From: JABWBR01 sp036741235
GTDB lineage: Bacteria; Bacteroidota; Bacteroidia; Chitinophagales; Saprospiraceae
Assembly (NCBI GenBank): GCA_036741235.1
Contig: DAINSQ010000158.1
Coordinates: forward strand, 1-10,613
DNA: 10,613 nt
Reading direction: 5' to 3'
In this document: positions 1-7,233 of the stretch, one piece after another
How the letters are laid out: every line of letters starts with the position of its first letter
Numbering within the stretch: the first letter of the stretch is position 1
Translations under genes and position numbers: made by a program
The notes under the pieces: model-generated
Told to the model about the DNA's origin: nothing
Database searches by the model: none
The model's input: the letters and a program-made list of their open reading frames with translations, nothing else

Positions 1-80
1 TAACCCCTCATAACCTTTCATAACCCCTCATAACCTTTCATAACCCCTCATAACCCCTCATAACCCCTCATAACCCTTTA
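1..80. repeat. 10-bp tandem repeat array (8 units visible)
   Basis: Eight consecutive decamers. Units 1, 3, 5, 6 and 7 read TAACCCCTCA, units 2 and 4 read TAACCTTTCA, and unit 8 is the degenerate TAACCCTTTA. The array starts at base 1, so it probably continues outside the window. The TTA at the end of unit 8 is, on the minus strand, the TAA stop codon of the DUF2723 gene, so the array forms the start of that gene's 3' untranslated region. The unit length is not a multiple of three and no reading frame was recognised in the array. Confidence 0.95.
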
Positions 81-3000
81 ATTTCTCAAACTATCCGGCA
101 TTGCCGGCGCTGTATCTTCAAGCAAGTGCGGGCCGAACATCTCCTCCAGTTTCTTTACAAATTCATCGTCGTTAGCCCGGCGCGCTTCTGCCAGGATATT
201 CTCCATAGTCTGATAAGCGAGGCGGTAGTCTGTTTCGTAGCTCTTCAGCGTTTCCGAATCGAGAGAGTCGAGATATTCGAGTTGATCCTGGATGTTGGCG
301 GCCAAAATTTCCAGGTGCGGCTTGGCTTTGTCGTAGGCGTCGGCCTGGAAGTATACGGCCAGCATATACATAGCGCGGTAGTCGTAGGGGAAATTCATAT
401 TGGGATACACCTCGAAGTACTTGTCGATCAGCTTGAGCGCCTCGTCTTTTTTGCCCTCGCGAAGCAATTCAAAGCCGGTGCGGCGCATAGCCAACTGAAT
501 ACTTTGCACGCTGGGCAGATAGCTCTTATCGACATACAATTTTTGCTTGTCGAAGTTACCCCATTTAAACTTGGTCATAATATTTTCGTAGACCTTGTCA
601 GCCGCTACCGTGCCGTTGCCGATCATGCCGTATTGGGGGTCGGAGGCGCCGCGTTTGGGGGTGAGGCGAAGTCCGAGGCCTTCCAATTGCACAAAATCGT
701 TCATGCCGAACAGCTTGTCGTCGCGGCAGGTGACGGCAAAATAGATGGGGCGGTCCCAAAGGTTGGAGGCAATAATATCGAGTACGGCGATGTCGTCCTT
801 GATGAGTTGCTCTCCGGGGATGCGCAGGGGAATGCGGTCTACTACCGAGTCTTGCTCGGTAATCAGGCCGGCGGCGATGGCCTGCTGCCTGTCAACCGGG
901 ATATACAGGTTTTTGGAGGGCAGGTAGCTCTCCAGGGTGCGCCCGCGGCCGGCCGACAGCGGGTGGTCTTCGCCGATAAATTGCAGAGCGTCTTTCAACG
1001 TCATTTCTTTATCGGCGCCGCCGGGGTTGTAGTAGAATACCTGGTTGCGCTTGCGGCCGCGGTATGCATCCGAGGGGATGGTCATTTTGATCGGCGCCGA
1101 CTTGTTCACTTTGCGGCGAAGCAGGTCGATGTACCAGTCGACGGCGATCAGACTGAGGTTAACCACCCGCACGTCGGTGCGGATACCCTCTACTTCCTGG
1201 GCGTACCAGAGCGGATAGGTATCGTTGTCGCCATACGTAAAGATGATGGCGTTTTCCTCGCATGAGTTGAGGAAGTTGGCGGCATAGTCGCGCGAAGCTT
1301 TGTGATGGCGGCGGCTGTGGTCGTCGAAATTCTGGAAGCCCATCAGCGCGGGAGCTATGAGTACTAATGCAGAAGACAACACCGCCATGACCGGGCCGCT
1401 ACCTTTCAGCCTGGTGCGTAAAAATTCGGATATAGCCAAAACGGCCATACCGATCCAGATACAGAAGGTGAAAAACGAACCCACAAGTACGTAGTCGCGT
1501 TCGCGCGGCTCACTGGGCGGCTGGTTGGAGTATATGATGATGCCGATACCGGTGATCACAAACAAACCCAGCAGCGCCATAGCGTCTTCGGAGCGGCGGC
1601 GGAAATGGTACAGCAAGCCGAGGATACCGAAGAGGAAGGGCAAAGCATAGTATTTATTGCGCGCCGGGTTTTCCTCGGCTGCCTTTGGCAACTCATTTTG
1701 GTTGCCCAGTCGCATAGCGTCGATGGCTTTGATACCCGTAATCCAGTGTCCGCTCGACTTATCCCATGGTGCGAAGCCCTGGTCGCCGTTCTGGCGGCCC
1801 GAGAAGTTCCACATGAAATACCGCCAGTACATCCAGCCGATCTGGTAGCGCATCATAAAGCTGATGTTGTCCAGGCCGCTGGGACGGCCCGGAGGCAGCT
1901 TGGCTTTGGGGTCGAGGCCCATCCATTGCAGATATTGCTCGGGGCGGTTCTGGGTGTTGTCGCCCATACGCGGCAGCAGGGTCTTGTCGCTGTCTTTATA
2001 TTCCAGGGTGATCTTGTAGTCGGTGTATTCGTATTTATCACCCACACGTCCGTAGCGGTCTTCAATTTCCGTGTCGATAGGTTCGGCATTGAAATTGGGG
2101 CCGCGCAACAGCGCCCGCTCGCCATATTGCTCGCGGTTGATGTAGGGAATCAGGCGCATAGCGTCGGTGGGAGCGTTCATATTCACCGGCGGATCGGTAT
2201 TGGCGCGAATGACCACCACGCCGATGGTTGAAAATGAAATCACCAGCAGGGCGGCGCCCATAGCCAGATTCTGTATGGTGCTGTTTTGTTTTTGGTGCGC
2301 ATAGCGCAAGGCAAAAACCAGGATGCCGGCCACAATCAGCAAAGTGGGGATGATACCCGTATGGAAGGGCAAACCAAATGTGTTCACCATTAGCAATTCC
2401 ATTTTGCTCCATAGCACCGGAATGCCCACGATGATCAGTTTCTGGGTAGCTACGATCAGCAAAACGCCGACGCCTGCCGCAGCAGCCATTCCCAAAAAGG
2501 TGTGTTTTTTGTATTTTTTAAAATAATAAAATAATGCCAGGGCCGGGAAAGTGAGCAAGCTCAGGAGGTGAACGCCGATAGAAAGACCGGCGGCATACAC
2601 CATAAATAATATCCAGCGGTCGTTTTGCGGATCGTCAGGAAGGCTGTACCACTTTACGGTAGACCACAGGGTCAAGGCCGTGAAGAAAGTAGACATGGCG
2701 TAAACCTCGCCTTCTACTGCCGAAAACCAGATGGAGGTGCTGAAGGCCGTTGCCAGGCCGGCAACGATGCCGGCGCCTGCCAGGGCGATATCCTGACCGC
2801 TCAGCAGCTCTTTGTCGCGGCCAACCAAAGCCAGCCGGCCCATTATGATGGTCGTCCAGCTTACCAATGCCGCCGTCAGCGCGGTACAAATGCCCGACAT
2901 GAGGTTGACTGAGAAGGCGATGTCTTCCGGATTGTCAGACAACAGGGTGGCTACCCAGGTAAAAAGGCGGCCCACCAGCAGGAAAAACGGCGCTCCCGGG

Positions 3001-3152
3001 GGGTGCACTACCTGAAGTTTGTAGGCGCCAAGGATAAATTCACCGCAGTCCCACAAACTTCCTGTTCTTTCCGCAGACAAATAATAAACCGCCAGGGCAA
3101 TGGCAAATACGAGCCACCCGGCGATTTTATGCAACAAGTTAGATGATCCCAT
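78..3152 (-). CDS. DUF2723 multi-pass membrane protein, TMEM260-like (GT117) glycosyltransferase
   Basis: A 1024-residue protein of the DUF2723 family, full length for Bacteroidota members. Seen: an N-terminal hydrophobic helix, the family hallmark WDCGEF at 34-39 followed by HPPGAP at 50-55, EGEVYAM at 147-153, and several membrane segments to about residue 315. A long soluble segment follows (about 320-500), then more helices (about 502-605) containing EPRERDYV (548-555). A large C-terminal soluble part carries GDNDTYPLWY (641-650) and ends in a helical, TPR-like stretch (about 905-1000). Known: eukaryotic TMEM260 is a protein O-mannosyltransferase and the family is CAZy GT117; the lipid-linked-sugar GT-C fold places the acidic hallmark in the active site. 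Inferred: it glycosylates exported proteins at the inner membrane, with unknown substrate. The ATG at 3152 lies about 48 nt downstream of a perfect -7 box, supporting this start and independent transcription. Confidence 0.9.
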   Translation of the reverse strand: MGSSNLLHKIAGWLVFAIALAVYYLSAERTGSLWDCGEFILGAYKLQVVHPPGAPFFLLVGRLFTWVATLLSDNPEDIAFSVNLMSGICTALTAALVSWTTIIMGRLALVGRDKELLSGQDIALAGAGIVAGLATAFSTSIWFSAVEGEVYAMSTFFTALTLWSTVKWYSLPDDPQNDRWILFMVYAAGLSIGVHLLSLLTFPALALFYYFKKYKKHTFLGMAAAAGVGVLLIVATQKLIIVGIPVLWSKMELLMVNTFGLPFHTGIIPTLLIVAGILVFALRYAHQKQNSTIQNLAMGAALLVISFSTIGVVVIRANTDPPVNMNAPTDAMRLIPYINREQYGERALLRGPNFNAEPIDTEIEDRYGRVGDKYEYTDYKITLEYKDSDKTLLPRMGDNTQNRPEQYLQWMGLDPKAKLPPGRPSGLDNISFMMRYQIGWMYWRYFMWNFSGRQNGDQGFAPWDKSSGHWITGIKAIDAMRLGNQNELPKAAEENPARNKYYALPFLFGILGLLYHFRRRSEDAMALLGLFVITGIGIIIYSNQPPSEPRERDYVLVGSFFTFCIWIGMAVLAISEFLRTRLKGSGPVMAVLSSALVLIAPALMGFQNFDDHSRRHHKASRDYAANFLNSCEENAIIFTYGDNDTYPLWYAQEVEGIRTDVRVVNLSLIAVDWYIDLLRRKVNKSAPIKMTIPSDAYRGRKRNQVFYYNPGGADKEMTLKDALQFIGEDHPLSAGRGRTLESYLPSKNLYIPVDRQQAIAAGLITEQDSVVDRIPLRIPGEQLIKDDIAVLDIIASNLWDRPIYFAVTCRDDKLFGMNDFVQLEGLGLRLTPKRGASDPQYGMIGNGTVAADKVYENIMTKFKWGNFDKQKLYVDKSYLPSVQSIQLAMRRTGFELLREGKKDEALKLIDKYFEVYPNMNFPYDYRAMYMLAVYFQADAYDKAKPHLEILAANIQDQLEYLDSLDSETLKSYETDYRLAYQTMENILAEARRANDDEFVKKLEEMFGPHLLEDTAPAMPDSLRN

Positions 3153-3199
3153 TGGGTTAAGGTTTTCGAATGTCGATATGTGCTGTTTTATAAGAACTG

Positions 3200-3207
3200 C
3201 AAAGGTA
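3200..3207 (-). promoter_or_regulatory. Bacteroidota -7 promoter box for the DUF2723 gene
   Basis: On the minus strand this reads TACCTTTG, a perfect match to the Bacteroidota primary-sigma consensus TAnnTTTG. It follows a run of nine T and lies between the stop of the upstream small gene (3224) and the DUF2723 start (3152), predicting a leader of roughly 40 nt. No convincing -33 TTG was seen at the expected distance. Confidence 0.5.
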
Positions 3208-3223
3208 AAAAAAAATTTCAGAG

Positions 3224-3772
3224 CTACTCTTTGAGTATGCTTTGATAGATGGTGATAAATACGAGGGCCATTTTCATGGGCAGGTCAATGGCGGGGTCAA
3301 GCTCGTCTTCGACGACCCAGTCGCGCGGGTCGCCTTCCCAGGCAGTGTAAATGGAGAAGTAGCCGTAGTCGGATTCTCTGAGTGCCCAGTGATCGCTCGA
3401 ATTACCGTATCGGCTGCTGAAAGTGAGTTGGCGGTCGTTGTCGGTTATGCGCCACTCGCGGAAGTCGCCGTTGAAAAGTGTTCTGGCCGAGATGATGCGG
3501 TTGTCGCCCCTGATTTCCCATTCATTGGGGTCTTCATTCCATTTTAGCTTGATCTGGCCGGTAGATTCGCCCAGTCGGTATTCCCATTCCGTCCAGTTGT
3601 CGAGGCCGATCCAGCGCAAGCGCAACTCGCCGGATTCTTCTTCCTCTTCAGCAAAAACGACCCATTCGCCAAAAGAATCGCTCCAGCGGGTGGCAATGCC
3701 CGATAGCTGTTGCGCCCGGGCAGCCCATGCTGCGAGTAGGAATAATGCAAAAAAGCAGGATTTGTATTTCAT
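3224..3772 (-). CDS. Exported hypothetical protein with six Trp-bracketed 22-24-residue repeats
   Basis: 182 residues; I do not recognise a named family. A signal peptide is clear: MKYK, a hydrophobic core, then ARAQQ, with cleavage near residue 20. The mature part is an internal repeat. Aromatics at 30, 54, 78, 100, 122 and 145 (W, W, W, F, Y, W) each precede a short acidic/Gly turn and a second Trp at 37, 63, 85, 107, 129 and 152, usually as E-W or D-W (GEW, TEW, NEW, REW, DHW, RDW). Between these lie alternating hydrophobic/charged stretches such as ELRLRW and QIKLKW, typical of beta strands. An acidic run (EEEEE, 42-46) sits in repeat 1. The C-terminus (about 164-180) looks like a separate hydrophobic helix. 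The periodicity suggests a beta-hairpin repeat fold in the periplasm or at the surface. It lies 64 bp after the CotH-like gene on the same strand, so co-transcription is plausible. Function unknown. Confidence 0.8.
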   Translation of the reverse strand: MKYKSCFFALFLLAAWAARAQQLSGIATRWSDSFGEWVVFAEEEEESGELRLRWIGLDNWTEWEYRLGESTGQIKLKWNEDPNEWEIRGDNRIISARTLFNGDFREWRITDNDRQLTFSSRYGNSSDHWALRESDYGYFSIYTAWEGDPRDWVVEDELDPAIDLPMKMALVFITIYQSILKE

Positions 3773-3836
3773 CGCATCGAATGCTTGTTTCTCTACGTAA
3801 TTAACGCATTTTCAGCGACGAATGTACGCAATTGCA

Positions 3837-6161
3837 CTACAATATCCCTCGGTTGCGCAAGTATAGGGCAAATAAAGCGAGAATAAGCACGGCGGCGGCT
3901 ACGCCGATTTGCATCCACTGGGTTTGAACGCTCTGAATGCTGCTTTCCACGTAGTGCGGGTTGGGCAGGTTGGGTGATCCGGGGCCGAGGCGTTGCTCCC
4001 AGTTGCCGGGATCGCTATTGTCGAGATTGGGCAATAATAAGCTGAGGGTGAATACGGTATCCATCAGCGGAATATCGTAGCCGATGCTGTCGACTGAAGC
4101 GCCGAGGTGAGAGAAAAGCGCCAGCGTTTCTCTGCGTTTGTTGAGGCCGAAGCCGAGTCCGCCAATGACGTTGTAGGCCTCCGGGAAATTCCGGATAAAC
4201 TTGCTGCCGTCGCGACAAACGATGAGGTAGTCTTTCGGGCCGATGCGCACATCGGGGAAGACAAACTCGTTTTTGCCGTCGGTGAGTATCCAGTTGCGCA
4301 GCGAGACTTCGCCGTCGCTGTGGTTGTACAACTCTACCCAGTCGCCGGTGCGCTTGTTATTGGCGCAGATTTCGTTGATCATGATTTTGCCGGCCAGCGG
4401 GTCTTCGAAGCGCTCGAAACGCGCTTTGACGACGTATTTTTTTTCTTTGAGAACTAGCTTGAATTCGCGGCGGTCGTCAGGTACCGGGGCGCCTTCCCAA
4501 CCGGCGAAGCGGTAGCCGTAGTCGGGTATTACTTTGAATGTGATGGGGTATCGCTCGAAATAAATGCCCTGGAAATAGCGGTCGCGCACGCGCACATTGC
4601 CGTTGATGAGTATAGTTCCACCCACGGTTGCCACGGCTTCTACTTGTCGCAGGGCGCCGGTGTTGAATTTTTCCATAAGGTGCATGCGCATATAACGCGG
4701 TCGTTCCTGGGCGAAGGCGCGCAATACGTCGACCTGCTCGTTCCACCGGGCGGAGCTGAGGTTCCAGCGTTGCAAATGGCGCGGCATCTCGGGTTCGAGG
4801 TTGAAATAAAAGTCGTCAATGCGATTCAATACGCGATCGGCCTCAAACGTGGTATTCAGATGGTCGGCGAATCGATTGACAAAGGCAACTCTGAACGCCG
4901 GGTTTTCCAGCAGTTTGCGCAGCAAAAAGGTACTCCAGGGCGGATTGGGCCAGTGCGGGCCGTTGGGCTCGGTGTGAAAGGCCAGACTGTTGTTTTTATA
5001 CGCTTTTTTGGTTTGCAGGCCGAAACCCCAGTCGGTATCATACAATATCCAGCGCCAGCGCCCGCCGGGTGTGCGGGGGCGCCAGTATTTGATGTTGCCG
5101 CCGGCGTCCTGGTTGTCGTAGTAGATCTGCGCGATTTGGTAATTCATAAAATTGTCGACATCCATCAGCTTTTGCACATAAGCGAAGTTGGACGAGTCGA
5201 TCAAGCCTTTTTTTTCGATAAATGACAGCATATGCCGGTAATGGCGAATGCTGCCGCGGCGCGCCTGCCCCTTGTGCTCCAACAGGTCGATGCTGTCTTT
5301 GTCAACGTCGTGGTGGTCGGCGATAAAGAAGCGGTTGACTTTTTCGCGGATGTTATAGATGCCCCAGTATTTGCCGTTGATATATACGTGCGCGGGCCGG
5401 TAGGCTTGTTTGTCGATATCCCACTCGTCGAGCAGCCCGGTCATCAGGGCGTCGCGGAAATGCGTTTTACTGAAATCGCTGCCGCTGTTGCGCAGCACCA
5501 TAAACTTGACATCCTTGGGGCCGTCGTCGCCAAAAATGGGATAATCGAAACGCGATGCGCCGTATTGCTTGCGAGCCACCAACGCTAGCGATTTCTGAGG
5601 AAAAAGCCGGCTCATGCCGCCGAAGAGGCGCATACCCGTGAGGCTGCTGTGCACCAGCTTGCCGTCGCTTTCAAAAATATCGATATGCACCCGCGCCTCC
5701 TTGCGGCTCCAGAAGTTGGCGCCGGGTTTGTGCCAAAGGGTGTCGCGGGAAGTACCGCCCTGCATAAACAACCCTTTCCGGGGGTCGAACAACAAGGCGT
5801 CGGTCACGCCGATAGATACTACCGGGAAAGTGGTGGCGGGTTCGTCAATGAAGTAGGTTTGCCCACTGAGCAGGCTTTTTTTTCCATCGAGATATGCCAC
5901 CGCACGGATTACGGTCGTGGCGGACAATTGTATCGGCCCTTCGTATACCAGTTTATCAGGCGTCGGCAGGCTGCCGTCGAGCGTGTAGTATATCTCGGCG
6001 CCGGGGCAAATCAGCTTGACTTCCACCCCCTGCTCGTAAAATCCACCCTGCGGCGCAAACAGCAGCTCCAGCGGCTTTTCTTCCTGCCCGGGCCGGTCTT
6101 GCTGCGCTATAGCATACAGGCCGAGCAGCGATAACAGTAGTATTAAAGCAGTTCTCTTCAA
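3837..6161 (-). CDS. Exported CotH-kinase-like multidomain protein with lamin tail domain and C-terminal membrane anchor
   Basis: 774 residues from a TTG start at 6161. This start gives a textbook signal peptide (MKRT, leucine-rich core, YAIAQQ). The only in-frame ATG (6272) would add 37 residues before it and lies inside a terminator-like hairpin. Domains seen: chitobiase C-terminal/FN3-like (about 33-105, YYTLDGSLPTP); CotH kinase domain (about 150-490) with LRNSGSD, HFRDALM, YINGKYWGIYNIREK and the metal-binding-like YDTDWGFG (374-381); an InlB B-repeat-like module (about 506-583, GYRFAGWEG); a lamin tail domain (about 592-700, MINEICANN, DWVELYN); and a membrane helix at about 751-767 ending in RNRGIL. 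Known: Bacillus CotH phosphorylates spore-coat proteins with an atypical kinase fold; Bacteroidota homologues are uncharacterised. Inferred: an anchored envelope protein that may phosphorylate, or simply bind, extracytoplasmic partners. No T9SS-type C-terminal domain was recognised. Confidence 0.88.
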   Translation of the reverse strand: MKRTALILLLSLLGLYAIAQQDRPGQEEKPLELLFAPQGGFYEQGVEVKLICPGAEIYYTLDGSLPTPDKLVYEGPIQLSATTVIRAVAYLDGKKSLLSGQTYFIDEPATTFPVVSIGVTDALLFDPRKGLFMQGGTSRDTLWHKPGANFWSRKEARVHIDIFESDGKLVHSSLTGMRLFGGMSRLFPQKSLALVARKQYGASRFDYPIFGDDGPKDVKFMVLRNSGSDFSKTHFRDALMTGLLDEWDIDKQAYRPAHVYINGKYWGIYNIREKVNRFFIADHHDVDKDSIDLLEHKGQARRGSIRHYRHMLSFIEKKGLIDSSNFAYVQKLMDVDNFMNYQIAQIYYDNQDAGGNIKYWRPRTPGGRWRWILYDTDWGFGLQTKKAYKNNSLAFHTEPNGPHWPNPPWSTFLLRKLLENPAFRVAFVNRFADHLNTTFEADRVLNRIDDFYFNLEPEMPRHLQRWNLSSARWNEQVDVLRAFAQERPRYMRMHLMEKFNTGALRQVEAVATVGGTILINGNVRVRDRYFQGIYFERYPITFKVIPDYGYRFAGWEGAPVPDDRREFKLVLKEKKYVVKARFERFEDPLAGKIMINEICANNKRTGDWVELYNHSDGEVSLRNWILTDGKNEFVFPDVRIGPKDYLIVCRDGSKFIRNFPEAYNVIGGLGFGLNKRRETLALFSHLGASVDSIGYDIPLMDTVFTLSLLLPNLDNSDPGNWEQRLGPGSPNLPNPHYVESSIQSVQTQWMQIGVAAAVLILALFALYLRNRGIL

Positions 6162-6183
6162 GACTTCAGATCGATTTTTGGTT

Positions 6184-6202
6184 GGCGGCTGTTTTAGCCG
6201 CC
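6184..6202. promoter_or_regulatory. Perfect 7-bp hairpin in the leader of the CotH-like gene
   Basis: GGCGGCT (6184-6190) and AGCCGCC (6196-6202) are perfect inverted repeats around a 5-nt loop. In the minus-strand transcript the hairpin ends about 22 nt before the TTG start. No T-run follows, so it is not a standard terminator. It could tune translation of this gene, which would fit its weak TTG start; this role is inferred. Confidence 0.5.
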
Positions 6203-6257
6203 TTGGGTGTATACTGTGATCAGGGTAAAATGTTACAGCAATAAGTATTTTTATTCT

Positions 6258-6310
6258 AAAAACAACATGCATACTAAAAACGCAAAAATCGCGCGATAAT
6301 ATGCATGTTG
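6258..6310 (-). terminator. Intrinsic terminator-like hairpin after mscS
   Basis: On the minus strand an 11-bp perfect stem is formed by 6310-6300 (CAACATGCATA) and 6273-6263 (TATGCATGTTG). The loop is 26 nt, and TTTTT (6262-6258) follows immediately. It begins about 10 bp after the mscS stop codon. The large loop contains a second perfect palindrome, ATCGCGCGAT (6288-6297), so the region might also be a protein-binding site. The alternative ATG of the downstream gene (6272-6270) lies in the second arm. Confidence 0.6.
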
Positions 6311-6320
6311 CGTGATATGC

Positions 6321-7124
6321 TTAGTGTTTTTCAACAAAAACCCTATTGATAGGAGCGGCAATACCTTCCCGGTCAAACGCTTTTTTCAGGTGTTCGTGCA
6401 TGAAAAAGTAGGTATCCCAGTAATGGGCGCTATTGCACCAGGGGCGAACTGCAAATACAATTCTGTCGGGGTGAAGCTCCGATACTAAAATATCGACGGG
6501 TTTGGTCTTCATTACCGTCGGGCAAGCGTCGGCTACTTGCTGTATGGTTGCTCTCACCGCATCTATCGAATTGCCGGCGCCTACGCCGTAGGTCATATCA
6601 ACCCTGATTTCTCCCTGCCCGCTGATATTGGTGATGATATTGGAAGTCACCACGCCATTGGGAACGATAATTTTTTTATTGTCGAGGGTGCGCAATACCG
6701 TATTGAATACGCCCACTTCTTCTACATCCCCGGTTTGTCCGCCGCCGATAGTCACTAAATCGCCGACTTTGTATGGTTTGAAAATCAAAATCAAAACGCC
6801 GCTTGCGAAGTGCCCGATACTGCCTTGCAATGCCAGTCCGATGGCAAACGCCAAAGCGCTGAAAATGGCGATAAACGAGGTGGTTTCTATACCGAAAATG
6901 CCGGCAACGCTGAGCAAAAGCATTACCTTCAGGCCTACATTTACCAACGACCTCAAAAAAGGACGAACGTTAACGTCAAAATTCCGGACCCCCATGGCTT
7001 TATCAGCCAAACGAGTGATCCAGGCAATAATGCGAAAGCCTACGATCAGCACCAAAAGGGCCAAAAGGATGGTCGGCAAATAGGCGGCAACCAGCGTGGG
7101 GAGAAGTTCCAGGTACTTTTCCAT
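6321..7124 (-). CDS. mscS: MscS-family small-conductance mechanosensitive channel
   Basis: 267 residues from the ATG at 7124, close to E. coli MscS (286). This start places TM1 directly at the N-terminus (MEKYLELLPTL, then a helix at about 14-36) and is preceded by A-rich sequence. The in-frame ATG at 7220 would add a hydrophilic 32-residue extension with no family support. TM2 spans about 60-80. The pore helix TM3 has the family's Ala/Gly pattern, IGLALQGSIGHFASG (95-109), then FKPYKVGD (115-122). The beta domain contains the PNG motif (155-157) and the alpha/beta C-terminus ends near FDREGIAAPINRVFVE. Role: inner-membrane channel that opens under membrane tension and releases solutes during hypo-osmotic shock. 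It is transcribed divergently from the GH1 gene and followed by a terminator-like hairpin, so it is probably monocistronic. Confidence 0.95.
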   Translation of the reverse strand: MEKYLELLPTLVAAYLPTILLALLVLIVGFRIIAWITRLADKAMGVRNFDVNVRPFLRSLVNVGLKVMLLLSVAGIFGIETTSFIAIFSALAFAIGLALQGSIGHFASGVLILIFKPYKVGDLVTIGGGQTGDVEEVGVFNTVLRTLDNKKIIVPNGVVTSNIITNISGQGEIRVDMTYGVGAGNSIDAVRATIQQVADACPTVMKTKPVDILVSELHPDRIVFAVRPWCNSAHYWDTYFFMHEHLKKAFDREGIAAPINRVFVEKH

Positions 7125-7217
7125 GTTAATAGTAGTTTTTAGATGTGTATATGTGATTTGACGAAGTCCATGCATTAAGTCACGTCTTACACGGCAGAAA
7201 ACGCACTCATGATTATA

Positions 7218-7225
7218 CAAACATA
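7218..7225 (-). promoter_or_regulatory. Bacteroidota -7 promoter box for mscS
   Basis: The minus strand reads TATGTTTG, a perfect TAnnTTTG. It would start transcription near 7210, giving an mscS leader of about 85 nt. It sits 9 bp before the divergent GH1 start codon. A TTG occurs upstream but only 12 nt away, too close for a canonical -33 element. A 6-bp inverted repeat, ACATAA (7221-7226) and TTATGT (7232-7237), overlaps both this box and the GH1 start codon. Confidence 0.4.
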
Positions 7226-7233
7226 AGCAGTTT

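Noticed and set aside
126..1265. Long plus-strand open frame (379 residues) opposite the DUF2723 gene
   Set aside because: It is antisense to a frame with unmistakable family motifs. The translation has no recognisable domain, and long antisense frames are common where third codon positions are GC-rich.
1605..2231. Plus-strand open frame (208 residues) opposite the DUF2723 gene
   Set aside because: Antisense shadow of the same gene; no motif or start context supports it.
3819..3826. TACATTCG on the minus strand as a -7 box for the small repeat protein gene
   Set aside because: It has one mismatch to TAnnTTTG and no -33 element, so read-through from the upstream gene is as likely.
4644..5225. 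Plus-strand open frame (193 residues) opposite the CotH-like gene
   Set aside because: It overlaps the conserved kinase core on the opposite strand and shows no recognisable protein features.
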